64,000 nt of DNA from positions 372,001 to 436,000 of the forward strand of contig OV696605.1 in NCBI GenBank assembly GCA_927797885.1, read 5' to 3'. Below, piece after piece: positions 9,335 to 17,773 of this stretch (positions are counted from its first letter, which is position 1; each line of letters begins with the position of its first letter). A program made the translations under genes and the position numbers. The notes under the pieces are model-generated. The model was not told the DNA's origin and made no database searches. It worked only from the letters and a program-made list of their open reading frames with translations. Source of the DNA: Gloeomargaritales cyanobacterium VI4D9 (GTDB lineage Bacteria; Cyanobacteriota; Cyanobacteriia; Gloeomargaritales; Gloeomargaritaceae).

Positions 9335-9680
9335 TAGGAATAAATACCTAGAAGTGATTTGTTAAACATTGTAACGGTTGTAGGGGATAAAAAAACATAT
9401 ATAGGTAGCGTTAATCAGAAAATTAAGCAAACATAAAAAAAATAAATGACATTGAGGGGTAGGCTGATGTGGCATTGGCTTGTGCCGTTCCTCTGCATCA
9501 CTGGCAGGTTGTCGCGTTGCAACACCCACATGATCGAGAACCAAAGACTGGGGCTACGCCCCTGTGACCTATTTTTAGAAGTGCCCTTACTTTGCCTCCA
9601 TAGCTTATTCATAAAAGTACCCATAGGAATCTGCCCAGTGATGCGTACAATATTGTAGAAGTTTTGATACCATTTGCCCC
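9335..9680. other. divergent intergenic region with a dispersed repeat
   Basis: Lies between the start of ndhD (leftward) and the ABC permease (rightward), so it must hold both promoters. The A/T-rich part at 9360-9450 suits promoter DNA. No ORF with protein-like character was seen. The repeat at about 9525-9590 is listed separately. Confidence 0.5.
9525..9590 (+). repeat. dispersed repeat, GGCACTTCTA-ended type (copy 1)
   Basis: Matches, in opposite orientation, the element at 18344-18453. The shared order is CACATGATCGAGAACCA, then GGGGCTACGCCCC, then CTGTGACCTATTTTTAGAAG and TGCC. It contains the small GGGGC-TAC-GCCCC hairpin preceded by AGAACCAAAGAC, the same arrangement as in the other repeat groups of this window. 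Confidence 0.75.
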
Positions 9681-10517
9681 ATGAATCTATCCCGATGGCT
9701 CACCGGATTAATGTTATTTCCTGCTCTGGTGATCCTGGGATTATTTTCATTTTGGCCGATGGTTTATCTGTTGGGTTTAAGTTTTACCCAGGGGACGTTG
9801 ACCCGTTTGGGTTCCCATTGGGTTGGCTTAGAAAATTATTTTCGTTTGTTCACAGATACCGACTTTTGGCAAGTCTTGATCAATACCAGTGTCTTCACTG
9901 TAGGCACGGTCATTCCTGCGGTGTTGATACCCTTGGTTTTAGCTGTCTTGTTGAATCAGGGAATTTGGGGGCAGGGACTATGGCGATTGCTTTATTTTTT
10001 GCCCTCGATTATCTCCCTTGTAGCTGCTGGTTTAGCCTTTCGGTGGTTATTGCAAACCCAAGGCCCGCTGAATCAATTGTTAGGCATCTCTACTGCTTGG
10101 CTTAGTGAACCGGGGACAGCCATGTTCGCTCTGATTATCGTCAGTGTTTGGCATCAAATTGGCTTTAATCTAGTTGTTTTTTTAGCTGGTTTACAAACGA
10201 TTCCTTCCACCCAATACGAGGCGGCCTGTTTAGATGGGGCGAATGCTTGGCAACGGTTTTGGTATGTGACAATTCCTGGACTGCGACCTACTTTAATCTT
10301 AGTAGTTATAACCACAACCCTATTCACGTTACGCAGTTTTGAACCGGTTTATGTGATGACGGGGGGTGGGCCTTTGAATCGCACGAATATCCTGGTTTAT
10401 TATGTCTATGACCAGGCATTTAATCAGTTTGATTTGGGCTATGCTGCCGCCGCTGCTGTGGTGTTATTTGCGTTAGTTTTCGGTCTGTTGATCTGGCGTT
10501 TACAGAATCTCCGTTAG
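9681..10517 (+). CDS. sugar ABC transporter permease (MalF/UgpA type)
   Basis: 278-residue inner-membrane permease with six predicted helices, half of the channel of a carbohydrate importer. The coupling motif that contacts the ATPase is clear (EAACLDGANAWQRFWYVTIP, about residues 184-203). The C-terminal PVYVMTGGGPLNRTNILVYY segment is typical of the MalF/UgpA class. Partner permease, binding protein and ATPase are absent from the window; the next gene downstream is a broken glycosylase on the other strand. Cyanobacteria often keep such genes as orphans serving glucosylglycerol or trehalose/sucrose uptake, but nothing here identifies the substrate. Confidence 0.9.
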   Translation: MNLSRWLTGLMLFPALVILGLFSFWPMVYLLGLSFTQGTLTRLGSHWVGLENYFRLFTDTDFWQVLINTSVFTVGTVIPAVLIPLVLAVLLNQGIWGQGLWRLLYFLPSIISLVAAGLAFRWLLQTQGPLNQLLGISTAWLSEPGTAMFALIIVSVWHQIGFNLVVFLAGLQTIPSTQYEAACLDGANAWQRFWYVTIPGLRPTLILVVITTTLFTLRSFEPVYVMTGGGPLNRTNILVYYVYDQAFNQFDLGYAAAAAVVLFALVFGLLIWRLQNLR

Positions 10518-10524
10518 GATATGC

Positions 10525-10872
10525 TCAACGAAGCACGTGCAGATCATATTGCCACAATAGACGAGCCGCTACCGCCCGCCAGGGTTGCCAGGATGTAATG
10601 ATTTTCTGCCGCTCTTTTTCCTGAGATTTACCCAGCAAACCATACAATTGATTGAGGCTGATAACGAGGGCTAAATCTCCCGTTGGCCAAACATCAGGAC
10701 GAGTGAGTGCCATGAGTAAATAAATGTTAGCGATCCAAGTACCAATGCCGTGAATTCGGGTCAATTGTTGATATACCAATTCATCATCTAAAGCCATTAA
10801 TGCCTCTAAATCCAGAGTTTTTGCTTCTAAAGCTCTCGCTAAATGAGAATGGAACAGGGGTCGCGGGGGCAC
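10525..10872 (-). pseudogene. truncated AlkA-like DNA-3-methyladenine glycosylase (C-terminal half)
   Basis: A 115-codon frame that looks like the C-terminal ~105 residues of an HhH-GPD base-excision repair glycosylase. It has the helix-hairpin-helix (LTRIHGIGTWIANIYLLMAL) and the glycine/proline-rich loop with the catalytic aspartate (PTGDLAL). It ends with the usual WQPWRAVAARLLWQYDLH. The N-terminal ~90 residues of the family are missing. In their place the frame runs into the repeat at 10839-10930, which supplies the GTG and the first ~11 codons. I read it as a gene decapitated by repeat insertion with deletion. Without its N-terminal domain it is unlikely to work, though expression from within the repeat cannot be excluded. 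Confidence 0.8.
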
Positions 10873-10930
10873 CGCCCCCGTCCTTGGTTCCGAGGAATTT
10901 ATGTTTGTTAATCAAGTAGGATTGCTATAG
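10839..10930 (-). repeat. MITE-like dispersed repeat, AGCAATCC type (left terminus lost)
   Basis: About 92 bp. In the orientation of the complete copy at 40467-40568 this is the reverse complement. It has TAGGATTGCTATA at the right, the hairpin GGGGGC-ACC-GCCCCC with CGTCCTTGGTTC, and AATGAGAATGGAACAGGGGTCG. The expected TATAGCAATCC at the other end is missing, and the glycosylase coding sequence begins there instead. Confidence 0.85.
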
Positions 10931-10932
10931 AA

Positions 10933-11097
10933 CTAATTTGGCAATGTTGACATTTGAATCCGAACCCCCTTCTTGCCGGTCAAAGATAAGAGGTTCCGGT
11001 GTGCCCGATGGTCGATATTCAAGACTGCTTGCTCCACCTGATTATGGCTCAGTTTGCCCGTCGCTGCTGAGTAAGCCAAGGGGGGCGCCCCAAGCAT
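10933..11097 (-). CDS. possible 54-aa protein or C-terminal gene remnant, unknown function
   Basis: A short frame from ATG 11097 to a TAG at 10933-10935. Its composition looks protein-like: a hydrophobic/proline start (MLGAPPLAYSAATGKLSHNQ), a helical stretch (VEQAVLNIDHRAHRNLLSLT) and a basic GKKGVRIQ. The frame is open for a further ~14 codons upstream before a stop. I do not recognise the family. It could be a genuine small gene, or the tail of a larger gene cut by neighbouring rearrangements, since a MITE-like repeat ends 3 bp from its stop codon and the adjacent glycosylase is truncated. No strong ribosome-binding site is visible. Confidence 0.35.
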   Translation of the reverse strand: MLGAPPLAYSAATGKLSHNQVEQAVLNIDHRAHRNLLSLTGKKGVRIQMSTLPN

Positions 11098-11127
11098 GGG
11101 CTGGGGCGATGAGGGAGATGGGCGGAT

Positions 11128-11141
11128 GAGTATATATACTC
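11128..11141. promoter_or_regulatory. 14-bp perfect palindrome upstream of cphB
   Basis: GAGTATATATACTC is a perfect palindrome 81 bp before the cphB start. It could be an operator or part of the promoter. It lacks the GTA-N8-TAC spacing of an NtcA site (the inner gap is 4). Function is a guess. Confidence 0.3.
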
Positions 11142-11221
11142 AAATTGCATCCTGGAACACTGTTTCTGAGACCGACTATGATTAACTGAAGATTAAATTT
11201 CGTGAGCAGACTGACGGGGAC

Positions 11222-12043
11222 ATGGAGCAAGCCTCAACCTTAGTGATTGGTGGTGCGGAGGACAAGGTCAACGGGTTAGAAATTTTGCAAACCTTTTGGC
11301 GGCGGGCAGGGGGGGAGGATGCCCGGTTGGGGATTATCCCGGCGGCTTCCGGGGAACCGGCGATCATCGGCGGTATTTACCAGCGGTTGTTTGAGAATTT
11401 GGGGTGTAAGTCGGTGCAGGTCTTGGATGTGCGGGAGCGGGAACAGAGCGAAGACCCACATTGGTTAACCCGGTTGCGGGATATGACGGGGATTTTTTTG
11501 ACCGGGGGGGATCAACTGCGCTTGGCGACCCTGTTGGCGGATTCACCCCTGTTGGATGCCTTGCACTTTTATCGGGAACGGGGGACACTGACCTTGGCGG
11601 GGACGAGTGCGGGGGCGGCGGCGATGGGGTATCACATGATTGCTGGGGGAGGGAATGGGGAATGTCCCCATCCGGCGTTGGTGAATATGGCGGGGGGATT
11701 GGGGTTTTTGCCGGGGGTGATCGTGGATCAGCATTTTCACAATCGCAACCGGGTGGCGCGGTTATTTAGTGCGGTGGTGATGCACCCGGAATGTTTGGGG
11801 ATTGGGGTGGATGAGGATACCTGTGCCGTGTTTGAACCGACGGGGGAATTGCAGGTGGTGGGACGGGGGACGGTGATGATCCTGGATGCGGGGGAGGCAT
11901 CCTATTTTTGTGAACCCCAACCCCACAGCACCACCCCGATCAGCGCGCACAATCTACGGGTACATCTCCTGCGGCGGGGGGACCGGTTTGATGTGGAACG
12001 TCGCCGGGTGTTGCCCCCGGTGTTGCACCATTGTCCTGTTTGA
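11222..12043 (+). CDS. cphB: cyanophycinase
   Basis: 273-residue cytoplasmic serine exopeptidase of the S51 family that releases beta-Asp-Arg dipeptides from cyanophycin, the nitrogen reserve polymer. The nucleophile elbow GTSAGAAAMG places the catalytic serine at residue 129. The glycine-rich IFLTGGDQLRL segment, the substrate-pocket stretch and DQHFHNRNRVARL are as in characterised cyanophycinases, and full length is retained. Translation starts at ATG 11222. The synthetase gene begins 10 bp after the stop, so storage and mobilisation genes share a transcript. Confidence 0.95.
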   Translation: MEQASTLVIGGAEDKVNGLEILQTFWRRAGGEDARLGIIPAASGEPAIIGGIYQRLFENLGCKSVQVLDVREREQSEDPHWLTRLRDMTGIFLTGGDQLRLATLLADSPLLDALHFYRERGTLTLAGTSAGAAAMGYHMIAGGGNGECPHPALVNMAGGLGFLPGVIVDQHFHNRNRVARLFSAVVMHPECLGIGVDEDTCAVFEPTGELQVVGRGTVMILDAGEASYFCEPQPHSTTPISAHNLRVHLLRRGDRFDVERRRVLPPVLHHCPV

Positions 12044-12053
12044 GGAACCTGGG

Positions 12054-14687
12054 GTGGAGATTTTACGCATCTTGACCTTGACTGGTCCCAATTACTGGAG
12101 TGTGGAACGCCCGCATTTGATTGTCCTGCGCTTGGATTTGGGGGCGTGGGCGGGGGTAAAAACCCAGGATATACCGGGGTTCCATGTCCGTCTGACCCGA
12201 TTACTGCCGGGGCTGGAGTCCCACTATTGCATTCCGGGGCACTGGGGCGGTTTTTTGGAGGAGGTGGCGCAGGGCACGTCTTTAGCCCATGTGGTGGAGC
12301 ATATTGCCCTGGAGCTGCAGTACATCGCCGGGATGGATGTGAGTTTTAGCCGCACCCATTGGACGAGTACGGCGGGGGTGGCGCTGGTGGTGTTTGAGTA
12401 TGAACAGGCGGCGGCGGGACGGGCGGCGGGACGGGCGGCGGTGCGGTTGGTCAAAACCCTGGCGCAGGGGGAGGATTATCCCCTGGAGGAGTTGATCGCC
12501 GATTTGGGGGAATTGCGGCAGATACGGGCGGAGGCGGCTCTGGGACCCAGTACGGAAGCGATTGTCAGAGAATGCGAACGGCGGGGGATTCCCTGGCAGG
12601 AGCGGGCGTTGGGAATGATCCAATTTGGCTATGGCTGTTACCAACGGCGGATTCAGGCCACCCAGACGGACCGCACCAGCATTCTGGGGGTGGAGTTGGC
12701 GGGGGACAAGGAGGGCACCAAACGGATGCTGGCGGAGGCGGGGATTCCCATTCCCCGGGGCACGGTGATCCGCCGGGAGGAGGATTTACCAGCGGCGATC
12801 CAGGCGGTGGGAGGCTATCCGGTGGTGCTGAAGCCCCTGGATGGGAATCATGGGCGGGGGATTACCCTGGATATTCACACCCTAGAGCAGGCGCAGGTGG
12901 CCTACGATGTGGCGATGGCGGCATCCCGGGCGGGGCGGGTGATTGTGGAGCGGTTTCACCGGGGGCATGACCATCGGATTTTGGTGGTGAATGGGCAAGT
13001 GGTGGCGGTGGCGCAACGGGTGCCTGCCCATGTGACGGGAGATGGGAATCATACCATTGCCGAGTTGGTGGCGCAGGTGAATCGGGACCCGCAACGGGGG
13101 GATGGGCATGACAATGTATTGACTAAAATTATTTGGGATGAAACGACGGAAAGTGTTTTGTCCCAACAGGGCTACCAGCCGGGGACGGTGTTGCGCCGGG
13201 GGGAGGTGGCCTATCTGAAACGCACGGCGAATTTGAGTACGGGGGGTACGGCAGTAGATTGTACCGATGAAATTCACCCGGAGAATGCCTGGTTGGCGGT
13301 GCGGGCGGCGGCGGCGGTGGGGCTGGATATTGCTGGGATTGATGTGGTAACGACGGATATTCGCCAACCCCTGCGGGTGACGGATGGGGTGGTGGTGGAG
13401 GTGAATGCCGCCCCGGGGTTTCGGATGCACTATCGCCCCAGCGAGGGTTTGGCTCGGAATGTGGCCGCACCAGTGGTGGATGCCCTCTTTCCGCCGGGGG
13501 TGCCCCACCGGGTGCCCATCATTGCGATTACGGGTACGAACGGCAAAACCACGACCACCCGCTTGACGGCGCATTTGGTCAAACAGATGGGAAAGGTGGT
13601 GGGATTTACCACGACCGATGGGACGTATGTTGGGGATTATCTGGTGGAGCCGGGGGACAATACGGGACCCCAGAGTGCCCGGTTGGTGTTGAACGACCCG
13701 TTGGTGGAGGTGGCGGTGTTGGAGAGTGCCCGGGGGGGGATTTTGCGCTCGGGGTTGGCGTTTCGGGAATGTGATGTGGGGGTGGTGTTGAACGTGGCGG
13801 CCGACCATTTGGGCAGTTACGACATTGACACCCTGGAGGAGATGGCGAAGGTAAAAGGGGTGGTTGCCGAGGTGGTACGTCCGGGGGGCACGGTGGTGTT
13901 GAATGCGGACGATGAGCGGGTGGCACCGATGGCTGAACGTTCCCGGGGGCGGGCGGCCTATTTTTCCCTGCGGGCGGATCATCCCCTGATTGCCTCCCAT
14001 CGGCGGCGGGGGGGCTTGGCCGCCGTGTACGACCAGGGGGATTTGTGGCTCTACCAGGGGGAATGGACCTTACGCATTCTGCGGGCAGCGGAGGTGCCGT
14101 TGACCCTGGGGGGGCGGGTGCCGTTTATGATTGCCAATGCGTTGGCGGCGAGCTTGGCGGCGTTTGCCCTGGGGGTGACCTTGGAGCAGATTCGCCAGGG
14201 GTTACGCAGTTTTACCGCTTCAGCGCAACAGACCCCGGGGCGGATGAATTTGCTGTCCGTCGGAGCGTTTCACGTGCTGGTGGATTATGCCCACAACCCG
14301 CATGGGTATGCGGCGGTGGCGGATTTTGTCCGTTCCTGGCACGAGGGCTTACGCATTGGGGTGATTGGTGGCCCTGGGGACCGGCGGGACGAGGATTTGG
14401 TCGAGTTGGGGGCAATTGCCGGGCGGGTGTTTGACTGGGTGATTATCAAAGAGGATGACGACCGGCGGGGACGGGATTTGGGGGAAGCTGCGGAACTGAT
14501 CCGGGCGGGGTTGACCCAGGTGGGGAGTGCCTGCCGTTGGGAAATGATCTTGGATGAAACCACGGCGATTCGCACCGCCTTGAGCAAGGCACCGGCGGGG
14601 AGTTTGGTGGTGATATTTCCCGAAAAGGTGCAACGGGCGTTAGAATTGATCCGTGCCGATGGTTCTGGGTTGCCCGCCCAACCATGA
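12054..14687 (+). CDS. cphA: cyanophycin synthetase
   Basis: 877 residues from the GTG at 12054, preceded by GAGG about 10 bp upstream. The upstream in-frame extension reads through cphB and is not family-like. The enzyme polymerises aspartate and arginine into multi-L-arginyl-poly-L-aspartate using ATP. The N-terminal domain starts ILRILTLTGPNYWS. An ATP-grasp domain carries KPLDGNHGRG (arguably residues 255-265). The C-terminal Mur-ligase-like half has the P-loop ITGTNGKTTTTRL, the DNTGPQSA segment and the LVDYAHNPHGY motif. Length matches cyanobacterial CphA. Its stop overlaps the polA start by 4 bp (ATGA). Confidence 0.96.
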   Translation: MEILRILTLTGPNYWSVERPHLIVLRLDLGAWAGVKTQDIPGFHVRLTRLLPGLESHYCIPGHWGGFLEEVAQGTSLAHVVEHIALELQYIAGMDVSFSRTHWTSTAGVALVVFEYEQAAAGRAAGRAAVRLVKTLAQGEDYPLEELIADLGELRQIRAEAALGPSTEAIVRECERRGIPWQERALGMIQFGYGCYQRRIQATQTDRTSILGVELAGDKEGTKRMLAEAGIPIPRGTVIRREEDLPAAIQAVGGYPVVLKPLDGNHGRGITLDIHTLEQAQVAYDVAMAASRAGRVIVERFHRGHDHRILVVNGQVVAVAQRVPAHVTGDGNHTIAELVAQVNRDPQRGDGHDNVLTKIIWDETTESVLSQQGYQPGTVLRRGEVAYLKRTANLSTGGTAVDCTDEIHPENAWLAVRAAAAVGLDIAGIDVVTTDIRQPLRVTDGVVVEVNAAPGFRMHYRPSEGLARNVAAPVVDALFPPGVPHRVPIIAITGTNGKTTTTRLTAHLVKQMGKVVGFTTTDGTYVGDYLVEPGDNTGPQSARLVLNDPLVEVAVLESARGGILRSGLAFRECDVGVVLNVAADHLGSYDIDTLEEMAKVKGVVAEVVRPGGTVVLNADDERVAPMAERSRGRAAYFSLRADHPLIASHRRRGGLAAVYDQGDLWLYQGEWTLRILRAAEVPLTLGGRVPFMIANALAASLAAFALGVTLEQIRQGLRSFTASAQQTPGRMNLLSVGAFHVLVDYAHNPHGYAAVADFVRSWHEGLRIGVIGGPGDRRDEDLVELGAIAGRVFDWVIIKEDDDRRGRDLGEAAELIRAGLTQVGSACRWEMILDETTAIRTALSKAPAGSLVVIFPEKVQRALELIRADGSGLPAQP

Positions 14688-17503
14688 ATTCTCCCCAAAT
14701 ACTTTTAGTTGACGGTCATTCCCTGGCGTTTCGTGCCTACTATGCGTTTGCCAAGGGACGGGACGGGGGACTGCGTACCAAAACCGGCATTCCCACCAGC
14801 ATTACCTACGGGTTTTTGAAGGCGGTTTTAGAAGTATTAAATCAACAAAATTTTACCCATCTTGCCGTGGCATTTGACCGGGGAGAACCCACGTTTCGCC
14901 ATGCGGTGGATGCGGATTATAAAGCGGGGCGGGTGGAAACACCGGCGGATTTTCAGGTGGATATGGCGAATTTACAAGCCCTACTCACCGCCTTGAATAT
15001 CCCGATTGTGGCTGTGCCCGGTTATGAAGCGGATGATGTGTTGGGCACCTTAGCCAAAAAGGCGGCGGCGGATGGATTTATGGTAAAAATTCTCTCTGGG
15101 GATCAGGATTTATTTCAGTTAGTTAATGAGCGGGTGAAAGTTTTACATTTGAGTAACCAAACCAGCCGCCCGGTGGAATTTGCCCCGGAACAGGTGGTGG
15201 AAAAATTGGGAATCACACCAGCGCAAATTGTGGACTATAAAGCCCTATGTGGGGACAGTTCAGATAACATTCCCGGCGTGCGCGGCATTGGGGCAAAAAC
15301 CGCTGTGGCATTGCTGAAACAATATCAGAATTTGGATGAACTTTACGCCCATTTAGACCAGTTACCCAAAGCCCAGAAACAAAAACTTATGGAGGGCAAA
15401 AATGATGCCTATCATTCGCAATTTATGGCGAGGATTCATCAGGATGTGCCCTTAGAAATTAACTGGTCAGAATGCCAATTGGTGGGATTTGATATACTAG
15501 GCGTGATGCCCCTACTAGAAACCCTAGAGTTACAAGTATTTCAACGGCAAATTGACCAACTTTATACCCGGCTTGGGGGTGTTTCCCAGTTAGAAATGGA
15601 TGGGGACTTATCCTTTTTTACAGCGGCAGATACGGCACAAAGGAAACCCGTTGATCTGCCATTTCAGGTACAAATTATCACCGAGTTATCCCAACTAGAG
15701 CAACTGGTACATTCCCTCAAAAACTGCACGGCAATCCCCGTCGCCTGGGATACGGAAACGACTGCCCTTGACCCTCGGGATGCCCAATTGGTCGGGATTG
15801 GGTGCTGTTGGGGTAAAGAACAGGTTGCCTATATTCCGGTCGGGCATCGGCAGGGGTCACAATTACCTTTAGACGTGGTTTTAACCCACTTGAAGCCAAT
15901 TTTAGAAAGTCCTGATGCCCCCAAAGTTTTACAAAATGCCAAATTTGACCGCAATATTTTCTTAGTACAGGGAATTGCCCTCCAAGGGGTGGTTTTTGAT
16001 ACCCTCCTTGCCAGTTATGTACTCGACCCGGAAGGGAGTCATAAATTAGCAGATTTGGGCGAAAAATATCTGGGGATCACCTCCCAATCCTATCAGGATT
16101 TAGTCCCCAAGGGGCAGACCATGGCGGATGTGGCGATTCCCTTAGTTGCTAACTATTGTGGAATGGATGTATATGTAACCTTTCAGTTAATGAGTATTCT
16201 TAGAAATGAACTGGCAAAAATTCCTGAACTGGAACGAGTTTTTACTGAGATCGAACTGCCTTTAGAACCGGTTTTAGCCGCTATGGAATATCGGGGCATT
16301 ACCTTGGACTTAGATTTCTTAAAACAGCTTTCTAAGGAATTTGACCAAGCCCTCCAGCACATTGAATCCCAAGCCCATGCGTTGGTGGGTCAACCTATTA
16401 ACTTAAATTCTCCCAAACAGTTAGGGGTGCTTCTGTTTGAAACCTTAGGGCTAGATAAAAAAAAGACCCGCAAGACCCAATCGGGTTACGCTACGGATGC
16501 GGCTACTTTGGAAAAACTCAAGGGGGAACATCCGGTCATTGATTTAATTTTGGAACATCGCACCTTAGCTAAACTCAAATCTACTTATGTGGATGCTTTG
16601 GCGGAATTATGCCGACCAGATACGGGGCGAGTCCATACGGATTTTAATCAAACGGTTGCCGCCACCGGTCGTTTATCGTCCTCTAATCCCAACTTACAAA
16701 ACATTCCCATTCGCACGAAAATTGGCCGACAAATTCGGCGGGCATTTATCCCCCAGTCTAACTGGCTTTTGGTTTCAGCGGATTACTCCCAAATTGAATT
16801 GCGAATTTTAGCCCATCTAAGCCAAGAACCAGTACTGATTACCGCCTTTCAACGGCAGGATGACATCCACCGACTGACTGCCCAATTACTCCTAGAGAAA
16901 GAAGAGATTACCCCTGATGAACGGCGGCTCGCTAAGATTATCAACTATGGGGTGATTTATGGCATGGGACCCCAGCGTTTTATGCGGGAAGCAGGGGTTT
17001 CATTTGCCGAAGCGAAAGCATTCATTGAGCGATTTAATCAACGTTATCCCGCCGTATTTGATTACTTACAAAATACCGAACGCCAGGCAATTGTCCAGGG
17101 CTATGTGGCAACTATTACGGGGCGGCGCAGGTATTTCCGGTTTACCAGTCCCTTACTGCAACAATTGCGGGGTAAAACATTAACCGAAGTGGATTGGGAA
17201 ACGGTACAAAAACGGTTAAATCCCGTAGATGCGGGTTTATTACGAGCGGCGGCCAATGCACCCATTCAAGGTTCCAGTGCGGATATTATAAAAATTGCTA
17301 TGATTCGCATCCATCAATTATTAGCTAACTATCAAGCCCATTTACTTTTACAAGTTCACGATGAATTAGTATTTGAAATCCCCCCGTCTGAATGGCCGGA
17401 ATTAGAGCCACAAATCAAACACATTATGTCCCAAGCGATGACTTTAGCCGTTCCTTTGGAAGTAGATATTCATAGCGGTTCTAATTGGCAAGAGGCTAAG
17501 TAG
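14684..17503 (+). CDS. polA: DNA polymerase I
   Basis: 939 residues with all three domains. The 5'-nuclease at residues 1-~290 has LLVDGHSLAFRAYYAF and the GDSSDNIPGVRGIGAKTA helix-hairpin-helix. The proofreading 3'-5' exonuclease has intact metal ligands (VAWDTETTALD, NAKFDRNIF, YCGMDVYVTF). The family-A polymerase domain has SADYSQIELRILAHLS (motif A), RRLAKIINYGVIYGMG (motif B, O-helix) and LLQVHDELVFE (motif C). It fills gaps in repair and removes RNA primers. Coupling to cphA by a 4-bp ATGA overlap is unexpected for a repair polymerase. A MITE-like repeat begins about 10 bp after its stop codon. Confidence 0.97.
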   Translation: MNSPQILLVDGHSLAFRAYYAFAKGRDGGLRTKTGIPTSITYGFLKAVLEVLNQQNFTHLAVAFDRGEPTFRHAVDADYKAGRVETPADFQVDMANLQALLTALNIPIVAVPGYEADDVLGTLAKKAAADGFMVKILSGDQDLFQLVNERVKVLHLSNQTSRPVEFAPEQVVEKLGITPAQIVDYKALCGDSSDNIPGVRGIGAKTAVALLKQYQNLDELYAHLDQLPKAQKQKLMEGKNDAYHSQFMARIHQDVPLEINWSECQLVGFDILGVMPLLETLELQVFQRQIDQLYTRLGGVSQLEMDGDLSFFTAADTAQRKPVDLPFQVQIITELSQLEQLVHSLKNCTAIPVAWDTETTALDPRDAQLVGIGCCWGKEQVAYIPVGHRQGSQLPLDVVLTHLKPILESPDAPKVLQNAKFDRNIFLVQGIALQGVVFDTLLASYVLDPEGSHKLADLGEKYLGITSQSYQDLVPKGQTMADVAIPLVANYCGMDVYVTFQLMSILRNELAKIPELERVFTEIELPLEPVLAAMEYRGITLDLDFLKQLSKEFDQALQHIESQAHALVGQPINLNSPKQLGVLLFETLGLDKKKTRKTQSGYATDAATLEKLKGEHPVIDLILEHRTLAKLKSTYVDALAELCRPDTGRVHTDFNQTVAATGRLSSSNPNLQNIPIRTKIGRQIRRAFIPQSNWLLVSADYSQIELRILAHLSQEPVLITAFQRQDDIHRLTAQLLLEKEEITPDERRLAKIINYGVIYGMGPQRFMREAGVSFAEAKAFIERFNQRYPAVFDYLQNTERQAIVQGYVATITGRRRYFRFTSPLLQQLRGKTLTEVDWETVQKRLNPVDAGLLRAAANAPIQGSSADIIKIAMIRIHQLLANYQAHLLLQVHDELVFEIPPSEWPELEPQIKHIMSQAMTLAVPLEVDIHSGSNWQEAK

Positions 17504-17512
17504 TGTACTACA

Positions 17513-17634
17513 CAGCAATCCTATTTGATTAACGTTAGCTTGCGTGCCGTAGGTATACAAAAATTCCCTAGAACAAAAGATGGGGGACGGTGCCCCTGCG
17601 ACCCTTGTTCCATTCTCATTTAGGATTGCTATAT
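17513..17634 (+). repeat. MITE-like dispersed repeat, AGCAATCC type (with insertion)
   Basis: Begins ACAGCAATCCTATTTGATTAAC and ends CATTTAGGATTGCTATA, with the core CTAGAACAAAAGATGGGGGA, CGGTGCCCCTGCGACC. It is ~20 bp longer than the copy at 40467 because of an insert around 17531-17556. The terminal inverted repeat is TAGCAATCCTA/TAGGATTGCTA. It sits directly behind polA, where the hairpin could affect the 3' end of the message, but there is no T-tract. Confidence 0.88.
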
Positions 17635-17773
17635 ATCAAAAGTTAGACTGACATCCTAGCATATTCATATGAAATAAGCGGTAATCGGCTGTGTCTGAAT
17701 ATTTGTTCACGAATTGGGTGGTATTGCGATATCTTTGGTATAGTATGAAGCGGTACTTATCAGGAACTGCGCC
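17635..17773. other. intergenic, probable promoter region
   Basis: A/T-rich DNA before the SLOG-like gene. TATAGTATGA at about 17748 could supply a -10 element. Nothing else seen. Confidence 0.4.

Noticed and set aside
10938-11129. Plus-strand 63-codon frame
   Set aside because: Antisense to the more protein-like minus-strand frame 10933-11097, and of low-complexity character.
11886-12053. Extended N-terminus of CphA
   Set aside because: Lies inside cphB in another frame and is cysteine-rich; family members begin close to ILRILTLTGPNYWS at 12054.
12882-14000. Long minus-strand frame (372 codons) opposite cphA
   Set aside because: Histidine/proline/arginine-rich antisense shadow caused by high GC of the cphA codons; no domain.
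17513-17634. Repeat hairpin behind polA as an intrinsic terminator
   Set aside because: The stem is plausible but there is no following T-tract on either strand.
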